Positions 1-13,269 of a DNA stretch of 64,000 bases are shown in pieces; position 1 is the stretch's first letter; each line of letters begins with the position of its first letter. Location: NCBI GenBank assembly GCA_008933995.1, contig WARS01000016.1, positions 9,503,848 to 9,567,847 of the forward strand. Direction: 5' to 3'. The stretch comes from Datnioides undecimradiatus. Taxonomy: Eukaryota > Chordata > Actinopteri > Lobotiformes > Datnioididae. The translations under genes were made by a program, and so were the position numbers. A model generated the notes under the pieces. The model was not told the DNA's origin and made no database searches. It was given only the letters and a program-made list of their open reading frames with translations.

Positions 1-2480
1 AGGGGGGTGGGCCCTCAAGATATTTAATCAAGCATCATCACTCTGCTGAATCTGCTCAGCCACAAGTAATCCAAAACTGAATTGGATTATTGTGCTCTCC
101 TTTGGTTTTTATCATTTAATTGATAAACATGGTGCTTTTAAGACAGTTGTGGCAGGTTCCCCATTAAGTGATTCATACACTGTATGTGCCCCATGTCATT
201 TCAGATTAAGGATTAAATAATGATGAAGAAGTAAAACAAGGACATATTGGGGGGACAAAAAGTGCAGAAATGACTCACTGACAAAATCCAGTACTATTAG
301 CTTAATAGTAAGTGGCAGCCAGAGAGAAGGACAATATCGGTATGTATGCTGCGTATTCAGATGGAGATTATATATAAAAACCGCACCCATAAGGTCAACA
401 AGATGGCGTGGTTATTAAATATACTGTGTTTTGAACTTGCACAGAAAGGAGAAAAATAAGTGGATTAAACAATTTAACTGATTGGAAGAGAATCAATTAA
501 CAACAGTTTTGACAGCTGAGTTCTTGCATCAACAGTCGCAGCTCCACTGGTGATAGGAATTTAGCGTCTTTTTAGGTTCTGGACTCGTGCAGTCTGAGGA
601 TGTCTGCCCAGACTCTGGGATGTTGCCAGTAGTATTTCTTTTTTTACTGTTCTTAACAATTCTTGACCAAATGATTTTTAATAAAAAATGAACATCAATC
701 AACTTTCATCAGAAATTAAATAAGACATTAGTTGCAGTCCAACTCAAGTGTAACTGTAACATTAAATTCTCAAGAGCATGTTTGGTTTTCATCCCCAGTT
801 AGGAGGTTTTCACTTCCATTTAAAATATCCTCCTTCACTCCTCTCAAGAGATGACTAAGGCTTATTTTTGTGAGTCATCGTAGAGTCAACAGAATGCGTT
901 TGGCTGTCCACCATCAGTTCATCTCCCTGGTTGCTGTCCCTATGTTAAGCAGGCACCACAGCATGAAATGCAAGGGGCATTTCCATCTCACACCTCTTCA
1001 TCTGACATCAAGGATAATGGCCTCTGTCAGCCTGTTAAAGGTTCGTCCGGCAACCCCTCTGTCACGTCCTGCATCAGCCTGTATTTCCATAACCTTGTCA
1101 CTTTTATTGCAACATAAATCGGTGTAAGGTCAGCCGAGCCCAGGCTTTGGAGATAGTAACGGGGCACGAGGTTAATTAAAAGACTGTGCAGATGAACCGC
1201 TTTACACCCCCTACCCAAAAGCACCACCATCATCACACACAGGCGTGCACACACACAACCTTTGTCAACCAGAGAATAAATTGCATGTGAAAGCTTTGAT
1301 GCACACCAACGCCCAGTATTGAACACTTAAACCCAGTGCAGCATGTAGTAGATCCATGAGCAATGTGCGCTCTCTCTTTCGAGGCGGTTTTGGCTGCCAG
1401 TACGAGTTATGCTCACCTCCTAGTAATGGTTCCTCCAGGCTTGAAATTAGCACAATTTACCCCATTCTGTGGCACGTCTTGGTGCTGAAAACCAACTGGT
1501 TGCGCCACTCCCCGCTCCTGATAAGCCCACACAACAGAGCAAGCCAAGGACATAAGGGAATATAAAAGTTGTCAGCTTACATGACCAAGTAGTGTTGTGT
1601 GAAATGACTTTAGCCCGACATTGTTAACGCTGAGCGGGCTGCCTCCGCCATGCTCGATAAAGGCAAATAAAAGGCCAGATAAAGCCCTGATGGAATGCAG
1701 TGTATGTGTGTGTGGGTGCAGGGGTATAAAGTTTGCCATCTAATCCTTGGCCTCTATTATAGCCAGTGTTTAGCAACACAGACACCCTCTGCTCCATTCA
1801 CCCTTGAAGACTTTCTCCTTCTCTGTGTCACTCTCACTCTCCATTTCTATCACTCTATTGCACAGACTGATAGTATCCATACATACAAGATGCAAATATT
1901 GGTGTAATAGACTCTGTTTTTCACTGTTTTTAACTGCTGTTGTCTATTTGCATCGTTGTTTTCATTTTTTTGTAATTTTTTGGTATGCTGATATTCTCTA
2001 TTATCCACAGACATAGCCTTAAGGAATTTATGCAAAACAAAAGTGTTTCAGCAGTATAAAATGAGCGACCATCTTAGTGCAGCAGCCCCGGTTTGAGTGC
2101 AATAGGTGACGACTGTCACATGCCGTCCGCCCCTTTCTGCTAATGTTTAATGCCGCTCGATGCTGTCCAGTAAAAGTTACCTTCGGAGGGACGCATCAGG
2201 GAGGGAGGAGCAGCTTTTAGCCAAGGCCCATCCAGTCATCCCCACAGAGAGGAGAGAAGCCATAGACATGACAAAACCATAAGTCTATTTGATTAGGACA
2301 TTCTCACTGCTACTGCTGGCCGTGTGCGTGCTAATTAGCATGAGTACAATTCATTACCCAAGGAGACATGGGATTATGTCTCTGGATCACTCAGCAGCAA
2401 AAAGTTTTGACACTCTCTAATTTAACAGATGGAGAGCTCACTTAACTTTGCCAGCTCCCTATAGGCAAGTGGTGTTAATA
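1..2480. other. Unannotated non-coding sequence
   Basis: I see no gene, transposon or long repeat here. The sequence is mixed AT-rich DNA with short CA-rich patches near 1225-1260. Open frames on both strands are under 100 codons, overlap one another and have no recognisable protein features. Confidence 0.7.
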
Positions 2481-2482
2481 AA

Positions 2483-2504
2483 GGGAGGGGGGAGTTGGGG
2501 GGGG
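2483..2504 (+). other. G-rich run, potential G-quadruplex
   Basis: Within 22 bases there is a run of 3 G, a run of 6 G and a run of 8 G, separated by A and AGTT. The 8-G run can supply two G-triplets with a two-base loop, so four G3 tracts with short loops are available on this strand. It is the strongest G-quadruplex-type motif I noticed in the window. Whether it folds or has a role is inference. Confidence 0.6.
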
Positions 2505-2510
2505 ATCATG

Positions 2511-4130
2511 CAATTGTGTGAATGTGTGTGTATGAGAGCGAGACAGAGAGAGATGAGGAAGAGTAGAGTGTTTATGTTGGAGATACTAATTGTGTTTGAT
2601 TGGATCAGCGAAAAAGCAGCTGTTTCACAGCAGTAGGAACTGCAGCGGATATCCTCACATCTCACACCACAAATCATCTGACATGTAGACGCAAGGACAG
2701 TGTAACGTGATGAGTTAATACACTGGAATAAGACTAATTGCTCATTATTTTTGTTTGAGTGTATTTTTGCAGCACAAGTAGTAGTTACCCGCAGCATCAA
2801 GTCATATCTGTGGATACACACACATACACAAACGGACTTACACAGACACACGCAGCATATTATAGCAGTAGCTGTCAAGAGGTTACATAATTTGATGTAA
2901 AGCGGCTGAGAGAGGCAAAAGCCAGTTTTAGACAAGGGTTTACCCAATGTCACTTCAATTGTTTATTCTTTTTGCAATCTTGTTGGTTTGCATTACAACA
3001 TTTTACTGACTTAAATTTTTTAAAAAGTTAATTTTATTTGTTGGAAATCCTTACATCATATAAAATCACAGTTGTTGTTGATGATGGAAACAACAAGAAA
3101 CACAGATTGGGGCAGTCAAGAAATTCAGCTGCTAGCTGATGTGTATCAAAGAACCCATGTAATAAGGGGAATTTAGTACCACAATGAAAAGTACAAAGAT
3201 TTAAGATAAATCTAAATCAAATAAATCAATACCAGCATTATCCTTGCTGTTTGCAGGCCTGGTGGTGTAACTTGTCAGATGCACTAATAGCTACAATTAT
3301 CCCCATATGTTTATTATAGAAATACAAGATACAACGCTCAACTCTGTCTGTGTGCTGCAGACATCTAAAGTCTACTCCTAGCCAGCACATTTTGAAATGA
3401 AAGTGATAAATAACTATTATTCTGAAGTTTGAGAGAAGGAGTAGAAATAAATGATTTCTGTGTAACTTTTACTGAGGTCAGAAATTTCACTTTTCCCAGT
3501 TTGATAAATACGAGCCCAGATTTTATAAGTGAAAAAGACAGAAGTGATTGTGTTTGTCTCCAGAACAGTAATTGATCACAGGCAGGATGACATATACGGC
3601 TATCATCTGGCTCTGCCCTTGGGGCCCATATTGATAATACACTCATTTAAAGAGCCAATGCTGAAGCCCAGCTCCATCCTGCTACTGCTGATATATTTTT
3701 TTATACTGATGTAGGCGTTTAGTAAAGTTTAAGTTCTCCTTATGATCTAGTCCTAGAGAGTATTATAAGATACAAAATGACAGCGTGGTATGGTAATAAG
3801 TCTGAAATCTCAAATAAGTCGTCTGTTACAGACTGCTGTGAGGATCATAAAATACCCATCTATCCTGTCCATTCATTGTAGGAGTTGTCTGACATCAGTC
3901 AGGCAAAGAAAATAGTGTGTGAGCATATTCATATCCTTGCAATTCTAATTTCTATGTTTTGGTAAAAGTTTCAGGTTCCCTCAGTGCAAAACCAAAACAT
4001 TCATTCATATCCGCAATAGTCAAGTTGGCACAAAGAGAAACCATCAGATCAGCTAAGAAGATAATGTATAAATCTGTGTGCCAATCGATTTCTATTCTAT
4101 AATGTGCTCCTAATGTTTTGTTATGTTTTG
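2511..4130. other. Unannotated non-coding sequence
   Basis: No gene or recognised repeat. There is a GA-rich patch near 2530-2570 and a CA-rich patch near 2815-2855. The latter produces a low-complexity Cys/Val stretch in a minus-strand open frame, which I do not regard as coding. Confidence 0.7.
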
Positions 4131-4139
4131 GGCCTAGCT

Positions 4140-4490
4140 TGTCATATGACTTAAGAGGTGGCCAAACTATCCCAACATCTATTTGATGGATTTCAGCTTC
4201 TAAGACGGTGAATCCTCACAATTTTGATGACCTGGTCAGCACCACTGTCACATTAAAATTCTATTTTGCTTTTGTTTTTAATCAAATTCAATCACATTCC
4301 CATCAGCCTCTGCAGGGAAACTTTGTGAGCATTTAGAGCAAATCAGCAAATGTTGGCATGCTAACATGCTAACCCAAGATGCTAAATAGGGTAAACAACA
4401 TCATATGGTTGGTGCTGTTGGTGTTGTCATTATGAGCATTTTAAAATGCTGACATTAGCATTTAGCAGTGCCTGAGAATATATAATAGAT
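4140..4490 (+). repeat. Teleost dispersed repeat, decayed copy 1
   Basis: Positions 4165-4240 (a 'catctatttgatggatt' type stretch followed by 'gtgaatcctcacaattttgatgacc') and 4295-4470 (repeated 'catgctaac' and 'gcatttag' words) match a dispersed repeat that I recall as abundant in percomorph genomes. Independent support comes from the window itself: 4427-4465 aligns without gaps to 60104-60142, same orientation, with 31 of 39 bases identical. I do not know its formal family name or whether it is a DNA transposon or a retroelement. Confidence 0.65.
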
Positions 4491-6506
4491 CTAGAGAACC
4501 ACCGTATGTTGTCCTCCATGAACAGTAACACGCATGCTATTGCATCACCTCACGGTGCTGATGGAGACAGTGAGCTGGAGAAAAAGGAGAGAAATGTGAG
4601 GAGTATTATGCAATGTGTTAACATCCAATGTGATTATAATGGCTTATCATGAGGCCAGCTGTATGTTTGCAGTCCGAGCTCTAGTGAGCAGTTACACAAA
4701 CAGTTGTGTTAAGGTGCTGTGTGATGTGTGTGCTCACCCGTTAAAGCTGCACACACATGTTCATAAACCCACAAGCCAGATGAGTCCAGTGAGTTGGTCA
4801 CACTGTGGAAGCACCTACAGCCTCTTCCTCCCTCACAACAGTTTGATGCTGGCAGATATTATACTATGAATCATAACAATACACCCTGGATTGTTTTACA
4901 TTCCCAAACCCTTCAGATTAATGATTCATGTAGCTTTGTCAATAGTTCTCCAACCATGTTTCAAAGCTTAACACAAGTACAATATTTTCCCATTTGTATC
5001 ATCTGATTTTTCTCGATAAAATGGAGATGAACTGAGCACAGATTGCATCACTCATTCATCAGCTATGATCCTGGGCTACAGAGGAAAAACAAACAAACAC
5101 AGACATCCAGAGATGATATCTGAGGTGGCAGTGACAGTTTGTACATTGTGCATCTTCCATGACCGATGAAAACACAGCAGCGATTATTACTGGATTATTC
5201 TTCTGTGCTTTTTTTCTGTTTGTCTTCGTCATATCGGCTAGACTCTCTGAGTGCATTACAGAAAATAGCAGTAACATCTTTTCGTCAGATAAAAAGACGT
5301 GTTTTTTTTTTTCTAAAAAATGCATTCATGCTTTTAAATTTTGAGATAACAGAGGGAAGGGTTTGAGAAAGGCCAGACATGATTCATAGTCTGACCAACT
5401 TTCCAGACAAGGATAATATACGCATGTACAGTACGTGTTTATGACACATGCAACCTGGAAGGTGTGAAATCCATTTACAGCAGTAAGACTATAAACTATA
5501 AGAACAATATGAGGGGAAAAAAGAAAACTGTAGTAAAATGAGACACAAAGACCAGATCAAGAAAATAGCAACCTGGATAAAGGACATGAGGACAAGGTCA
5601 TTTTTCCTTTTCTCCTAATAAACTGTCCTCTTCATATATATTTAATGAAGTGCTTAATCTGCCCATCAATGCATGTTCACCTATCACAGCGAGCACCACA
5701 TCTCTCACGGCTGTGTCGGCACGCCTGTCTGCTTTACTGAACGTCTCCCTCAAGTCATGCGTGGCAACCGATTTAATTGAACACCTCTCAAAGAACAATA
5801 AGGAGCCAACATGTTGAAGGAGAGGCTGCTTTTATCAGGCCGTGCCTTTAGAATAAAAAGTTTCACATTGAGATTTCCCCTCAAATTGAATTAGTGTCCA
5901 CACTCCCTCATTAGAGACTCTGCAGTTTGCCTCTCATTTCTCTCTTTCAGCCTGTCACATGCGTTCATGCTTTCTCCATCCCACTCCATCCTTCTTCCTT
6001 TCAGACCCTTGTCACTCAGTCAGGCACCTACTAAGATAGTTGTGCTGCTGCTCAGTGATTACTTGAGCTCTGACATCAGTGCAACTGTTGCTGATTATGA
6101 AAAAATAGCACCCATAACACCCTCATAAGGGCGCTGCAGAGGAGATTTTTGTCTGCTGCAGTGGCTTTGTTTTGAAAATGTATCTTTGGCCTGTGCCATG
6201 AATACTGATAAGAGGTAGGGAGGGGGTTGCAAGATACAAGACCATCTTGATCAAGTAGTGTGCTAGCCAGAGATTTTTATTTGTAGTTGGACACAGAAGA
6301 ATTGTAGTGGAGGAGGCTTATAAATTGAAGAACTGGCGATAGTGCAGACAATTGTAGCTGGAATACCAATGCAGCCCTGAGCTCAACTCCACCTGTAGTT
6401 GGATTTTATAAACCCTGCGCATGTAGCACAGTTGGATTCGTCTGTTCATCCGTGGAAAGACTTTGGAAAATATAATGCAGCAAACTTTCACATTCTGTAT
6501 GTATTT
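4491..6506. other. Unannotated non-coding sequence
   Basis: No gene or recognised repeat. There is a poly-T run at about 5301-5310. The 5795-5960 part is free of simple repeats and could be conserved regulatory sequence, but nothing visible proves that. Confidence 0.65.
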
Positions 6507-6575
6507 GTAAGTAAGTAAAAACTTATGTAGCACTTTTAAAACACAGTGCTTCACAGTGGTGAACTAAAAAAGAAG
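6507..6575. repeat. Possible fragment of a dispersed fish repeat
   Basis: The stretch reads 'acttatgtagcactttt', then 'aacacagtgcttcacagtgg'. It resembles the 'tatatagcacttttcaaacacagtgctttacag' motif that I recall in many fish intergenic regions. It is short and diverged, with no boundaries visible. Confidence 0.3.
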
Positions 6576-6824
6576 TGCATACAACAGGGGGAAATAGTCT
6601 GCTTACCAGTAGTCAATTTCTCTTGTGTGGCACACAGAAGATGTATGAAGATATAATTTAATCAAATTATCACATATTACAGGGCTAATCTGGTGATGTT
6701 CTGCAGTCTTCTTCATTAAATCCTGTGAGAAGACCAAAACTAATAATGAGAATCCCAATTCTGATTATTACCTGTGTAGCCAATTGCCTCCATTGTTGTC
6801 TTTGTTTTCACCCATGATACATGC

Positions 6825-6866
<42 letters not shown>
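6825..6866 (+). repeat. (AAT)n trinucleotide microsatellite
   Basis: About 14 uninterrupted repeats of ATA/AAT are directly visible. The tract is likely polymorphic in length. Confidence 0.97.
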
Positions 6867-7077
6867 TGTGTGATAATAATTGCAAATGAACTATACCATT
6901 ACACTGAACAAAAACATTTTTCACAACCATGAACTGGAGTGCACTGTGGTTTATTCTCACAGTCCACATTCACAGTCACTGCTGCTGTAAACACTCACTA
7001 TGCACCAAATGGATTTGAATCTGTCTGAAGTGGCATTTTGCTGGTATTTTCTCGTGTTCGAGTAACATTTGCTGATA

Positions 7078-7143
7078 TCTGTCTGTCTCTCTGTCTGTCC
7101 GTCTCTCTCTCTCTCTCTCTCTCACTCTCTCTCTCTCTCTCTC
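7078..7143 (+). repeat. (CT)n / (CTGT)n microsatellite
   Basis: CTGT-type repeats at the left grade into a nearly pure CT run with a single CA interruption. The complementary strand is a polypurine (GA)n tract, the class of sequence that can form triplex (H-DNA) structures. Confidence 0.95.
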
Positions 7144-7437
7144 CAGTTATGCTGTGTTTCCCTCCCTCAGACACCTCACAGGGTTGCAGTAGAGCTCTCT
7201 GTTGACACTACGGGCTTTTCCACAGCTAAGACTAAGGCTCTGGATTGTAGCTGGTGATGATTCTCCACATTAACTTTTAGGTTTGATTTTTATGTTTGCT
7301 TACTAGTCAAATTTGAGGTCCCTGGTGACCAATGTGCAAAAGGTGCACAGGCAGCATCGCACCACTGCAAGTGGTAAAATGCAACAGTGGCCTCGGTGGT
7401 GATTTAGTGATGTAACTCAGTATACACAGTTTAAAGG

Positions 7438-7438
<1 letters not shown>

Positions 7439-7485
<47 letters not shown>
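7439..7485 (+). repeat. (TG)n microsatellite, about 23 units
   Basis: A pure alternating TG run of 47 bases is visible. Long TG/CA runs are known Z-DNA-forming sequences. It lies about 300 bases after the CT microsatellite. Confidence 0.97.
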
Positions 7486-7487
<2 letters not shown>

Positions 7488-10400
7488 TGCAGAATAAAAC
7501 AAATTAGTTGGGGTATCTCACTTCATTTAAGGGATAAAATTTCTTTCAGTTTTTTTTCAGCATTCTGATATTTGATAATATCTCAAAGATATGCTTTCTG
7601 GGATTCTATCAAATATATAAAAAGACTCAGTAGAAACAAAATGCATTATCTTTTTCTAGGTCAGACGTGCATTCATAATGTGTAGAAGAAAAGCATCTCA
7701 AACAACACTGTTTTGATTGTTGTTGATACATGATTGAAGTACCAACTTCTGTGTAAACATTAAAGAAGTGTATTTGATTATAAGTCAGTTTTAGCGCCAG
7801 TCTGCTGTTTTTCCCGTTTGTTTGCAGAATCATAAAACAGCAAAGGCTATCTCAGTCAGCAGACAATGGTAGGATTTCTTCCTTACAAAACATTTGCTGA
7901 TTCTTCGTATTCAAATAGTTATGAGTATTAAATTCTTGCTAACCTATTCTTGCATAATGTGGTGCATTGCAACCAACAGAGTAGATGCAGTGGAACAGAC
8001 AGGAATGTGTATCGTGTCACCTGCTTGCACACATGCACACGTGTCCTTGTGCACGTCCAAGAGACAAACAAAACAGGGCCATGCTCTGAGGAAAACAGCT
8101 CCATCACACTACTAGAGGCCAAAACTCATTAATTATTTCTCATTGCTAATTATTTAAATATGGTATCAACACTTAATGTTACAGCCAAATCAGAAATTTG
8201 ATGCCTTTGACAACGCTGGTGAATCTGGTGATATTTAACCACACGACCCAGCTACACAGAATCAAACACACAGACATTGTTCTTCTATTTTAGCAGATGC
8301 TTAGGAATTTCCAAACATTTAAAAAGATTACACCTAAAAAGATATAATTAAGAAACTATGCATGTACTGTACATGCAGTGTAGGAGCAGAGATGCATGGT
8401 TAATCACCTGCAGAGTCCTAGCAGTGTCAATGATAAGCAATGCCGTGGGGTAGTTCACGCATGAGGCTCACGGATGCTTCAAAAGGACCCTCTCGGTGTC
8501 AGCTTAAACAGATGGTAGAGGGATTGTGTTACATTAATGAAAGGTCCCTGCTTCACTTGAGGTATCTGTCTTCCTGACAGTTCATGTCCCTGTTGAGGAC
8601 TTATCAAAGTTTCCCCATCATTTTTAAAGAAGTTTCATGTCACCTCCATTGCCAAGAGCACTCATTTTTAACATCCTCAAGGCCAGTCGAATGAGCACGG
8701 GGTGATTATGACACTTTAACCCCTCAAGGGAGACGGCAGTGTGTCACTTGATGGCCGCTACATTAACACAGAAAAACACATACATGCTTGACATTTTCAC
8801 ACACACCCACACAGGCTCAGATGAAAATCTCTAAAATGAGCAAAGTGATGTAACATCTTGGGGAATAGCTTATATTCTATTCAGTATCCATTTTCTTTTT
8901 CTCACTTTCCTGGCAGCTACACTTGTGAAATAATTGCATAAATCTGTATTATGTAACTTCTTCATGAAAAACATAACCTAATTTTAAATCAAGGAAACGT
9001 GTTTGGGCTGCATAAACCCGACCAGAAGCAGGGAGTTTGATTGGTGCACAGAAGGTGATGCATGAATTTGGAAGAAAAAAGCAGAGAGTTATGGTACATT
9101 TCCAGCTGGGCGCTATTTTACAGCCAGAAGACACAGTGTGACCTAATAGCAGCGGCTGCATGCTGTGCCAAAAAACTGAGATGTAGTTTATGATTGACAT
9201 GTTTTTGTTTAAATATGAACATGAAGCCTTTCTGCATATTAGGCAGTGGACTGCTTTGCGGCCTCAGAGAAATGTTATCACCATTAATTTTGGCATGACA
9301 AGCAATGCAGATCTAAAATTACAGACTGCATGGAAACAAATGACACTGATAATATGTTTGAGCTTTTCTTGTTCCCGTGTTGCTCACATACTCTTGTGAT
9401 TGCAGCTATTTGCTCTTTCCCTGGATTCTTTTGTCGGTAGATGATTGAACGACTACAGGTCCAGGGATGCACTTATCTGATGGTCAGTTGTGTGTGATGC
9501 GTTTATTCATGCTGCCATATTTGGAGCGGGCTGCAATGATTGTCCTACAGCAGGCTGCCAGCTGCAGAGCATTGGTTTCCACTGCTGCTGTGTGTGTGGA
9601 TCAGTCTGTGTTATTCGGCTGCTTACGGTTTGCACTTCTGAAACCAGCCAAGTACTGGCAGTTGTTTTGGTGGATTCTGACATGGCCAAGAATGTGCAGA
9701 AACACATCAGATCATGTGAGAAAGCAGAATTTAAATGGACGTGTTTCATAATCTGAAATACGTTAAGATGTTATTATGATGTGATACGTTATTATCAGGT
9801 ACATACATTTTATGTGCACGGGCCTTGAGTGTCAGTGGTTGCTGCAGAATAATCATGCTGTTCCTTTAAACGATGTTCCAGCACATTATTGTGTTGCGGT
9901 AACCTATCAAGTTAGAAGAAAACACTGGCGCCAATGTAAAAAAAAAATCTGCTTTCAACAAAATTGTTTTGTAGATTTACCATTAAAGTTTACCATTAAA
10001 GTTCTCCTTGTATTGATTTACATTAAAATAAAAGTAGGCTAAACTGCCTATTTATTTTTTCTGGACTTCCATATTTGTTTTTGCTTGTGTTTCACTGAAG
10101 TTATCACAGTGTCTGATCATGTGGTAGATCTATATAATTTAAACGGCTCAAGAAAACATCATACTTACATTTAATGTGAATGAGCTTTTTATGTAATTCA
10201 AAGCTATTGTTAATCAAAAACAGGACCGTAGTTTACATTATGTTATACATGTTATTTATTACCTTTATTATCAAATTTTGTAATTTTATCTATATTTTCT
10301 GCATCGTGAATTTCAAAGGGCCCTATCATTTTTACTTAACAAAATGCATGTTCAGAGGTCAACATTATGAAATTCTGTTGGATGAAGTCATGCTATAGCT

Positions 10401-12599
10401 GCCAGTGTATATGTTGATGTAAAACTGAGTTTTATTGGCTTCCTGACAATACCAGTTAAGTCACTGGCTGTTCAGGAGTCATCTTGTTGGTCCTCTTCAT
10501 TTGTTTTTTGTTTATCAGGATAGTTTAAAACACATGCAGAGCAGATTTAATCAAAAATGTGATAAAAAGTCATGTACCAGAATTGGTAGTGAGGAACGCA
10601 CAAACCAATTCTGCTGAGCATAAATAACCTATATTCTTGTTAAGACAGGATCAGCATTGACCAGAAACACTGTTCTTTGCTCTTTAAATGAGTCTCACAA
10701 TAATTTTATAAAATGTATCCATGCTCAATACAATGCATCGCTGTCTTCTTCATGAGCGAGATCACAACAGAAGCAAGTTATTTCTTGACTGTACTGTAAG
10801 TTTGTACTCATCATTGAGTACACTGCTTACATTTTTTATGCATTATGTCAGATAAGTGCAATAATTCTGTGCCCATTTTAGGTTCACAATAAAGCTACTT
10901 TAGGAGTTGTTTGGTGCAGGATAATTAGCTGACTCGGAATTGCAGCATATTTTGCATAATCATAAATAGTGTGGGGTGGAAAGGACAGACAACATGAAGC
11001 ACAGGGACAGATACACAAGGAGGGAAAAGGGAGCGCTGTGAAGGAACGGATCAGTGTTGCAGAATGTCCTTCTCACCCCAGTGAATCATTGACTTCTGAT
11101 ACAAGGGAGGCTAACCCTGCCCTTTCCCCAGTCCATCTCCCAACACTAACACGTACCACTGACACATGTCATATTTTGGTCACCTGGGAGGAGAGGGGAG
11201 AGAAGAAATAGAGAAACATGGTCTGGGTGATAAACTGGGGCAGCTTTACATGGGAATCATTGCTTTACAGGATGGTCATCACAGACTGAACCCCTAGAGA
11301 ACCTCAGTGAGAGCATGCTGACAGGCTGCAAATCCTTGACAAGCCTATAGAGGGAACAAGCCTAAATCCACTCCAACAGTGTGACTGAGAGAGAAAAAAA
11401 CAGATATGAAGAGATTTTTATCTCTTAAATGCAGGTTTGACAGTGATTAAGAAAAGAAACCCTTCTGTGAAACGGTTATCATTAAACCCTCCCCTATTTC
11501 ACCCCCCTCTGATGCTTTCATACTCTAATATCTGGGCGAGACAAATACGAATGAACACACAAATGCACATAAACACAGCGTAAAACTCTCTGTGGGGATT
11601 CATTCACAAAGAAGACTGAGGCAGTTTGAATTCACTGGGACAAAATGGACACCTTTGTCCAGTAACCTCCTGCCCGTAATATACTCGCAAATAGGACTTG
11701 AAATGAACACCCGCCAACCTGACAAATGGATCCAGAAGAATGCATCACTGCATCTGTCTGAAGTGGTTTTAAGCCACAACTCTCACAGTCCTAATCCTCC
11801 AATTCCCATGAACACCATGTCGTGATGTGTATTACAACCTTTGGCTTGCTGTGATGCTGCCTCTCTGTGACTGTGTGGACTCTGGTAAAAACATAACAGG
11901 CGCCCAAGACTTCTGTAACAGTGTTATGTGATGACTGTTCTATAGCCAGGTGAGGCAGAGTACATTGAGCTGGGGTAACAAAGCCAACAGAGGAGAGGAA
12001 GAAGCATGTATGGCCAAGGGATAAAAACCAACACTCAATTTAAACATGTGCCCACAGAAGTAGGAGAATACAACTAAAACCAATCAATAGCACAAAACAC
12101 AAGATAAGATACAGAAAATACCCTTAAAATGAAAAATCCATAATCCAAAGCTGAGCATCACAAGCACAGGAAATAATAGCAATTAATCTTCACATGAATA
12201 AGTGACTATTTCACACTGTTCCCCCAACAGGGGAACAATAACATTTGCAGCACATGCAACAAGTAAAGAGTCAGCAGACATCCTTATTGATTACATTATT
12301 GATGCCCCTACTGAGCACATAGGTGCACAGCTGTGCAGTGAGCTTCACACAACTCTGATAAGGACTGAAGAAGACTCCACTGTCAGCACAAATGAGTATT
12401 AAAACTATACTGTCAAGTAAAAATCAACATCATCATCAACATGAACTTATAATTTTGTATCAGCAACACACAGCCTCAGACTGCTGGTGTGATGGCTAAC
12501 ATGATGATTCAGCAGAAAAACAAATTAACACATGTACATCAGACACGACTAACAATCACAAACCAGTGTTACTAAAGATAACAAACTGATACTGTAGTA
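7486..12599. other. Unannotated non-coding sequence
   Basis: About 5 kb without a recognisable gene or transposon. Small local features are a 19-base near-palindrome at 8359-8377 and a 13-bp tandem duplication at 9976-10001. Open frames (for example 9467-9756) overlap in two plus-strand frames and one minus-strand frame, have no domain signature, and look like chance. Confidence 0.7.
9976..10001 (+). repeat. 13-bp tandem duplication
   Basis: Two perfect adjacent copies of tttaccattaaag. This is a small replication-slippage type duplication. Confidence 0.9.
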
Positions 12600-13018
12600 A
12601 ACTCAAGATGACTGCCAACATTTGCTTTGTCCTATCTGACAAAAACAGTGGCTGTAACAATGTAAGTTGAACTGCAACCTGCCAGTAGGGGTTACTATAG
12701 CAACATTGTTTTCACCTGAGACCAGCTGCTGGCGACAGAACAATAAGTGAATCCTGGAAATATGATGCTCACATATTGAAACAGTTACGAGGAGTAGGCA
12801 GAAGAGGATTATAATGGAGGGTTTTAATGATGCTGATGCCAACATCAGAGATGTCCACCCACATGCAGACAGGTGGCCTCCTGTGGGTACAACAGTCCAT
12901 AAGAATCCCATACCAAAAAGCAGAACTAAAATCAGATTACATTTTTCCTTTTCTGCCACAATATATTGTATATGCATATCTGCCCTGCAAATCATGTGGC
13001 CTTCTGTTCTGGGGAAAG

Positions 13019-13035
13019 AAAAAAAAAAAAAAAAA
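13019..13035 (+). repeat. Poly-A run
   Basis: Seventeen consecutive A residues. It could be the A-tail of an old retroposed copy, but I see no recognisable body upstream and no clear target-site duplication. Confidence 0.9.
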
Positions 13036-13159
13036 CAAGGACAAGGGACAAGGTTAGTCTTTCTTTTATATTGCTGGTTTGTTGATGATTCCCCTTATTG
13101 TTGAATTAATCCATCAGAATAAAGCGGAAACATGATCCCTCCATCATGAGCAGATGGTC

Positions 13160-13265
13160 ACACTCACAAACAGGCAGAGAGCAACCTGCTCCACAACACA
13201 AGAGCTGCTAACAGTTTGAAGGCTAGATAGCTAATTAGCTGGTCAACTGCAACGCATCCAACACA
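13160..13265 (+). repeat. Possible dispersed teleost repeat related to 30.7 kb
   Basis: The run 'acacaagagctgctaacagtttgaaggctagatagctaattagctgg' resembles 30768-30810 ('acacaagcagcacagttgcaggccggatagctaagcaatgagctg'). The shared words are acacaag, acagtt, gatagctaa and gagctg/tagctg, in the same order and strand. This suggests two diverged members of one family. Boundaries are unknown. Confidence 0.4.
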
Positions 13266-13269
13266 TCAA

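Noticed and set aside
2459..2953. 164-codon minus-strand open frame
   Set aside because: It translates a CA-rich patch into a Cys/Val run, has no domain, and sits among overlapping chance frames.
8359..8377. 19-base palindrome around gtactgtac
   Set aside because: Short arms and no neighbours suggesting a binding site or element.
12603..12995. 130-codon minus-strand open frame
   Set aside because: No motif, overlapped by two plus-strand frames, and no splice or promoter context I can support.
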